Positions 58,237-64,000 of a DNA stretch of 64,000 nucleotides are shown one piece after another. The translations under genes and the position numbers were made by a program. Source of the stretch: Phlyctochytrium arcticum (taxonomy: Eukaryota; Chytridiomycota; Chytridiomycetes; Chytridiales; Chytridiaceae); NCBI GenBank assembly GCA_025602905.1, contig JAHLKI010000006.1, positions 868,001 to 932,000 on the forward strand, read 5' to 3'. Each line of letters starts with the position of its first letter. The first letter of the stretch is position 1. Below the pieces are notes generated by a model, which had not been told where the DNA came from, did not search any database, and was given only the letters and a program-made list of their open reading frames with translations.

Positions 58237-60400
58237 ATGGCTGAGGAGAAAAATGGCAAGCGATCGTCGGTTGATGACGAAAGCTCCGCGAAACGATTAA
58301 AGACTGGTGCGGAAAAGTCCAGCTCAGACCTATTGCTGGAATGGGCTACCGAAAACGGGGCGGATGTCAAGAACTTACTCATCGTAGAGAGCGAAGATCA
58401 AGGTAACATGCACCACGTCGTCGAACGTTTTCATGAATCTCAATTTTTTTTAGATGAACTGCACAGAACGCGAACAGTGTTTGCCAAAGTCTGTATACCT
58501 GCCAACGAGAACATCGCATTGATACCTCCACAGTTGGTCATGTCGGAAGAGACTGCTGAAGCCTCAATCGTTGGGCAGGTGCTCAAGAAACACTTTGCGC
58601 AGCATCCTGAGTCTCTCAAGACTTTGTCCCAGGACAATCGTGATCCATACGCCCCTGGTTTGGTTATCCTCTCCGCATTCATTGTTCACGAGAAGTTTGA
58701 GAATGAAGGCTCGTTCTGGAGTCCCTACTTGAATGTGCTCCCCAAATCCTATGACTTACCCATATGGTGGAGCGATGATGAGCTGAAACTGCTGTCCGGC
58801 ACCAATTTACTGCACACTGTATCGGAACGAAGAAAGGTTCTGGAACGGGGGTTCTCGTTGTTGCAAGATGTTTGCGCAAATTTGTTTCCATCTGGAAGTT
58901 TAACATGGTAGGATTTGTTTATATGACCTGCCAATTACAGCAAGTAGAAATTAAGTTGCAGATGACGCTTAGGACCAACTTTCTGTGGGCATACTCGGCC
59001 ATTTCCAGCCGTGCTTTTCCGAAAACAAAGGCGATCGTTTCCTCGACTCATCTGCAGCATGATGCAGCCCTGGAACTCGCAGAGATTGCAGAGGGTAAAA
59101 CGGTGCTTTGCATGTATCCGATTCTTGATATGGTGTGTAGCTTTATCTTCACGTCATTTGCAGTTTCCTTTAACTTACCCGCCAGCTTAACCATCGACGC
59201 GCACAACCAATCGAGTGGCGTATTGATAGCACAAAAGGCGTTGCGTTCGTCAGTCAAGTAGCTATCGAAAACTACTCCGAGCTGTTTAACAACTACGGAG
59301 CGAAAGGCAATGAAGTATGCATAATAATCGAGCGATGCAAGGTTGCATTACATCTTTTAACCATGCTATTTTAGAACCTCCTGGGAAACTACGGATTTGT
59401 ACTGGAGGAAAATCCCGAGGATTACGTCAAGATCGCTTTGAATTTGCGCAAAGAGGATCCACTGGACCAATTGAAGCGTAAACGACTGACTGAAACATCC
59501 CTCTACAAACTTGTGCACCTACTCTTTGCTGGCAAGGATGATATGGTCTTTCCACAAGATTTGCTGGCAGTCACACGTGTTTTGGTGATGAATGAATCGG
59601 AGCTACGCTCAGAGTGCGATCCACGATCGGCGATTGGACCAAGAAACGAGTTTGCAGCCCTTACAACGTTGTGGTCGCTTATGGATCAGAAGTGGAAAGA
59701 CATTCGCAAATTTCACATTCTCAGGACCTCAAATTTTAAAGGACGAATGGCTCGGACATACCGAGACGGTAAGTTGATTTCGTTCATTGGTAGATATTTG
59801 TTTGTCTCACACTTAAAAGGACAAGAAATCATTCTCCGACATAACATCGAACTGTGCCAGAAGATGTTACTTGAGTATCAGTGCTCATTCAGCAATCAGC
59901 CGGTTGTTTCGATTGCCTTGTCAGATAATCTGCCTGTCATCCTTGGTCACCGTTTATCGCAATCGATACTGCATGCCAAGAGCTCCATTCTCTCAAAGGA
60001 ATTCACCAATGCGATGACCTCTTTCAGCCGCATATATCGCAGTGCTTTGGCTGATGACGAACAGGATGATCCAGATGAAGATACTATCATTTGCCTAGCA
60101 CTAGCCTTTGAGCGTCAACGTGGCAGTCAGTGGAAACAGGCACTTGGTCAGCCGCTGGACTCATCCGCGGTTGCCAGTATTCTGGGTGAGGGTCAGGCAG
60201 ACATTATTGAGCACTTTGATGGAAGTGTACATCCAATACTGCAGCACGCTGGTGAAGAATGGGAAGCGATCAAAGCTGAAGGTTTCTTATGGGCTGCCGC
60301 CATATTGGAAAAGTATAGTATTCAAATTCCTGGAAATGTTCAGCAGGCCATGCAGATCGATTTTGGCGAGATTGCAGTAGTTTCCCCTTTCGAAGTATAG
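58237..60400 (+). CDS. SET-domain lysine methyltransferase (SETD3/RKM type)
   Basis: Six exons (58237-58402, 58454-58907, 58973-59132, 59186-59314, 59375-59768, 59820-60400) give 627 residues. The split SET domain is visible: an N-terminal part with VFAKVCIPANENIALIP, the insert (iSET) region with SLTWTNFLWAYSAISSRAF, the AdoMet site DMLNHRRAQP spanning an intron, and IENYSELFNNYGAKGNENLL with GNYGFVLEENP. The C-terminal 250 residues form the helical substrate-binding domain of the Rubisco-LSMT class. Members methylate non-histone proteins such as ribosomal proteins (yeast RKM enzymes) or actin (SETD3, a His methyltransferase). The basic start (KRSSVDDESSAKRLK) may be a nuclear signal. The last intron is 51 nt, in frame and without stop. 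Confidence 0.9.
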
Positions 60401-60550
60401 GAGGAGGACGACTCGTTTCCTCTAGACCTCTGCTAGACTCAGGTAGACTAGTCTAGGATCTCGCGTAGCAAGCTAATGTAAATTATTTTGTTCTGAATCA
60501 GCGAAAGTGGCAGTATCCAGCGTCCAAAACTCTATATACAGCTCCCCGCA

Positions 60551-61577
60551 CTAAAGATTAGTAGTCTCGCTATGTATAAAGGCATCAATTTCTTTGTCTA
60601 CGTTAATTGAAATGCTTTCTAGTGGAACTACGGTGCAGTCAAATGCGACACCAAATGATGCCATCGCATCAGGAATAACATCCCCCACTGTAGTGCCTCT
60701 CTGCCCTGACAAAAGACATTCGTCAGGTTTATATAATGCATGGGATAGTACTCTACAGTTCTTGCCTCCTTGGTTCCTGTCCACCTCTGCGGCTACTGAG
60801 GTGACACTCTTACCCTCCAGACCGCATGGAACAATATGTTTATACCATTCCAGATCCACATTTGCGTTGAGAGCAAACCCATGACTTGTGATGTGCTGTC
60901 GAACTTGAATTCCTAACGCAGCAATCTTGCGATCCTCTACCCAGACACCCGTATCTTGGGTTCGTGCGGCTTGTATGCCGTATTTAGAGCAAGTATCTAT
61001 CAAAAATCGCTCCAGGGTGCAAACATAGTTTCTCACGCCTAGCTGTAGCTTAAATGAGCGAAATCACCCAGAAAGTTTTCAATTTGCTGCTTACACCCAT
61101 CTTTCGAAGATCCAATATAGGATACCCAACTAACTGCCCTGGTCCATGGAATGTCGTTTGTCCCCCTCTAAGCGTCTACAGCCACATTTAGCCCTTGATG
61201 ATGCTTCTGGCAACCCTAGATTCTACCTCAAAGTATCCGGCCCCCAGTTTTCGCAGTCGTTCACCTTCACTTGCGTCCGAACCCTTCAACCGTCGACCCG
61301 CCGTATAAGTTGGAGGATGCTGCAGTAAAAGCACAATGTCCAAGTCTTCTGCAAGCAGATTTTCCAGTCTTGCACCCTTGGCTTTCCGCCTGCTAGCGGT
61401 CATTTCGTCTTGAAGGCGGAGGGCGGCTGGATACGGAATGTCATGACCCAGATATTTGTATGCCACTACTCTTGGACTCGATGAAAGGCCGGAACTGCTC
61501 CATCTCACTGGCTTCGACTGAAATAATACGGCTGATGGCCCCCGCAGCGACGGTGATCTAGCGCAACTGATCAGCAT
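60551..61577 (-). CDS. LIP2: Lipoyl(octanoyl) transferase (LipB/Lip2)
   Basis: Three exons (61577-61215, 61175-61095, 61042-60551) give 311 residues. After a mitochondrial presequence ([20 protein letters not shown]) come [17 protein letters not shown], the substrate site [20 protein letters not shown], and [20 protein letters not shown] with the catalytic Lys, then [20 protein letters not shown] with the catalytic Cys (PCG). The enzyme moves octanoate from acyl carrier protein to the H protein and 2-oxoacid dehydrogenases, the first step of lipoate assembly in the mitochondrial matrix. The tail after residue 230 is longer than in bacteria and is probably disordered or accessory. Confidence 0.94.
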
Positions 61578-61704
61578 TTCGCCTTCATTTCAACGTTCAA
61601 ACCCAGCAATACCGATGACATCCGCGCACGTTGACATGGAAACCCAATATAAACTCTCAACATCGGTGGCCAAATTGTTGAATGCAAGTTTCGATAAAGT
61701 CAAG

Positions 61705-62755
61705 ATGAGCCACATAACCAGCTACTCCCTAAAGACTCTGCGGAGGCACTCTTCTCTTGCAAGGCCTGCAAAGGTATAGTTGCTACAGAATACCGTTGAC
61801 TGTTCGTTTGTACACAAGTTCACCGCGTCTATAGCCAATTTTTGCTGGAGTGGTAGCTGTCCTTGCAACAACCTTGACTGTTGTTCATGCCGAAGCATCG
61901 CAAGAAGTAAAGCCATTTGTTCCGGAGCGAAAGGTGGGTTTTAACGAGAAACGGTGGTCTCCATTTGAAAACAATTGCTTATTTGGATGGGTATGGGTAG
62001 AAATTGAGTATTTACGATCCCCCACAAGAACAAGTTATCCATGTTGAGGAGCCTACCAAGCTGGAGCTCGCCATCCGCCAGGTACCGTCGGAAAATACAC
62101 CACGTCAATATAGAAGCATACGTGTACTTATCTGGGTTACCAGGCTCGCCACACAATTACAGACCAATTTGCATGGAGCCGGGGGCAGGTACAGAGCGTT
62201 GTTGATCAATGGATTCAAGTGGAGAAGAAGGTGTCAGGTAAAGCTTGCGCAGTGGCTAATGCAAATGGTGCAATTCCTAATAATCGCAACCCAGGCTCGA
62301 TACGAAAATACGCGGCCAAGGACGAACGTTTCTTACCTGGATCCATTTACGTGATACTTGCTGGATTTGGTGGATCCATCCTTACCAGAAACAGTAGGGA
62401 TCTAGTTTGACCGTATTGCATATGGTTACTGACTTTGGATCTGGCAGAGGGGCTCCTTTATCGGACAGCCACACCCACGTCGTTCGCTCTTCTCACATTT
62501 GCCTATCTTTACCCCGGCACATCCTACAACATTTTCTCTTCTGTTGTAGGAGATGTCAGAGGAAGCGCCGCGGGCGCTACTTTACTTGACGTTTTTACCC
62601 CAGTCAGCGACGCGTTGAACTCCATAAAGGACACGGCAATAAATGCGGTCGGCAAGGCGTCGACGGAAGTGGTACCGGTTGAAGGAAAGGAACAGAGGGT
62701 TATTACACGTTCAGATTTGGCAGCAAAAGTAGATGAACAGCGAAAGACAATATAA
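61705..62755 (+). CDS. MICOS subunit MIC26/MIC27-like (apolipoprotein O family)
   Basis: Six exons (61705-61773, 61835-61933, 62001-62081, 62144-62237, 62295-62393, 62448-62755) give 249 residues. A presequence-like start (MSHITSYSLKTLRRHSSLAR) leads to a first hydrophobic stretch (IFAGVVAVLATTLTVVHA), then KLSIYDPP and the hallmark LPGSIYVILAGFGGSILTRN, followed by a second hydrophobic segment TSFALLTFAYLYPGTSYNIF. This is the layout of the inner-membrane MICOS subunits that shape crista junctions. The tail (DVFTPVSDALNSIKDTAINA) is helical. All junctions keep the frame. Whether it is the MIC26 or MIC27 orthologue cannot be told. Confidence 0.88.
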
Positions 62756-63566
62756 GGGACGAAGCAGAATTGCGCTGCTAGCTCTCATTGGCCCTTTCTA
62801 AGACCGTCTTCTCGCTGCACAACTTTTATATCACCTCATCGCCCCTCCAGGAGATCGCGCATGCGTGCGCTTGAACTCCCTGTCGAGTGTCGAAGGTAGC
62901 ATCTGTGTATCATTTCTAGCATATCATTACTAGACAAGCTTTGGCCTCCGCTGCTTTATTGTCTCTCATTTGCACATTTTTATTACTTCACATCCACATT
63001 TCCGGATGCGAGACGTGTCCTAGAATATAAGCGGGCCGCGCCGGCATCAATACCTTTCAGTATGTTTGAGAGTCAAGGACCGGGTGAAAAGACGGACCCC
63101 AGCTCCCAACCAAGCCTATGTGCCCAGACCCATCCTTGATAACGTCCGCGCTTCCTGTGAAATGTTGTTACAAAAGATGAAAATGTAACATTTGAATGAA
63201 GACTGAAAGGGCAAATGTTGAGATCTGACAATATGGAGGGTCGATGTTTGGTCTAACAATTCAAAGCGAAATAAAGAACATTTGATGCACACATGGTGAT
63301 GAACATTGTGTTCCAAATACAACGAGTAACCGGTGTGGGAACATACGGCAAACAAATAAGATCCGGGCAGCGGAACGACCCGGGTCAAGCTGGCATTCTT
63401 AGCGCAGCTATGTGAGAGGTTACCTGTTAGAAGGTATTCCTGGATTGCAGGGCCCGATTTGACGCGTCTGCCACGGGCCCTACATATAACATGATGTGGA
63501 ACATCACTCCGCTATGTCTTATTAAACCCAACACTATCAAACTATATACAGGCTGGAAACGAATAC
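62756..63566. other. Intergenic between convergent genes, no gene seen
   Basis: It holds the 3' flanks of the MICOS gene and of the partial gene at the right edge. Short frames on both strands have no motif. Confidence 0.5.
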
Positions 63567-64000
63567 TCATTCTTCTCTATATAGAGGGCGCAAGACTGCA
63601 GGCACCTTGGCTGCAGAACAGTACTGAAAGTTCACTCCTCCATATCCACGTCCCATTGCGTCCCGTTTCTGAATGAACAACTGTATTAGGAATGACGCCA
63701 AGTTGAACTTAAGAGATAGACAGGCCTTACCTTCTCTGACCTCAGCAATTCACCCGCAGAGTCACAATCCGCGAAAGCTACATACCAGACCTGTCCCGAT
63801 CCAAGCGGGCTTTTCTCTGCATGGACGCTTTCCACCTTTGCGTTGTCTTCTAAAACCTCCCGCAAGTCCTTCTCAGTGTGTAACATAGAGTTACGAATAA
63901 TCACAATATTTGAAACCGCAGCCTGTGCGACATGAGTCAGGATGTTTGTACCTTAAGAGGCCGTCTGACAGCCACTTACCACCGTAGGGATGGCTGGCAC
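63567..64000 (-). CDS. 3' end of an unrecognised gene, RRM-like segment (partial)
   Basis: Three exons on the minus strand join in frame: up to 63980 (cut by the window edge), 63922-63731 and 63680-63567, ending in a TGA. The visible 109 residues include VSNIVIIRNSMLHTEKDLRE, GSGQVWYVAFADCDSAGELL and YGGVNFQYC, a beta-alpha-beta-beta-alpha-beta alternation that could be an RRM-type fold. The protein ends LRPLYREE. The N-terminal part lies outside, so no function is assigned. Confidence 0.6.

Overview
The window reads as nuclear DNA of a zoosporic (chytrid-grade) fungus. Nearly every gene on the right two thirds is split by short GT-AG introns (about 50-80 nt) that can be placed by restoring conserved protein frames. 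The genes are fungal or opisthokont housekeeping genes on both strands. A long coiled-coil gene matching CEP290, a ciliary transition-zone protein, points to a lineage that still makes flagella. The order-level identity cannot be fixed from the sequence.

Positions 1-19000 are the accessory third. Two tandem NADAR-like genes (the first cut by the window edge) are followed by an unrecognised four-exon gene whose second intron is packed with GC-rich hairpin repeats. From about 4.6 to 14.4 kb lies repeat-rich DNA. It holds a segmental duplication (6851-9420 against 11813-13790) carrying a small Cys-rich protein family, an 869-bp TA-flanked inverted-repeat element in one copy, a 221-bp insertion with a TATTC target duplication in the other, and a pair of roughly 315-340 bp inverted arms. 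A secreted CE1-like esterase gene sits between the two duplicates. Just right of the inverted arms is the most unusual gene, 14861-18193. It encodes a protein of about 1,035 residues with two serine-recombinase-like catalytic domains in tandem and a Cys-rich tail, preceded by an in-frame leader that is cut off by one stop codon.

Positions 19000-64000 are dense and conserved: U6 snRNA, MON1 (vacuolar/endosomal Rab GEF subunit), an HTATIP2-like reductase, RAD23, a FUSC/brefeldin-sensitivity-type membrane protein, an isochorismatase-like hydrolase, CEP290, ribosomal protein eS26, a pecanex-family membrane protein, COX subunit Va (yeast Cox6), a Mn-type CDF metal transporter, a duplicated Cys-rich membrane protein, a polyQ C2H2 factor, an acetyl-CoA transporter (SLC33A1/AT-1 type), a yeast Cox9-like COX subunit, a BRI3-like small membrane protein, mitochondrial uL22, a SETD3/RKM-type methyltransferase, lipoyl(octanoyl) transferase, a MICOS MIC26/27-like protein and the 3' end of an unrecognised gene. 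Five of these act in mitochondria (respiration, translation, lipoylation, cristae). They are not arranged as an operon. Many neighbours are divergent and probably share short intergenic promoters.

All exon coordinates were derived by eye from splice-site and frame consistency. Domain names rest on motif recognition, not on a database search.
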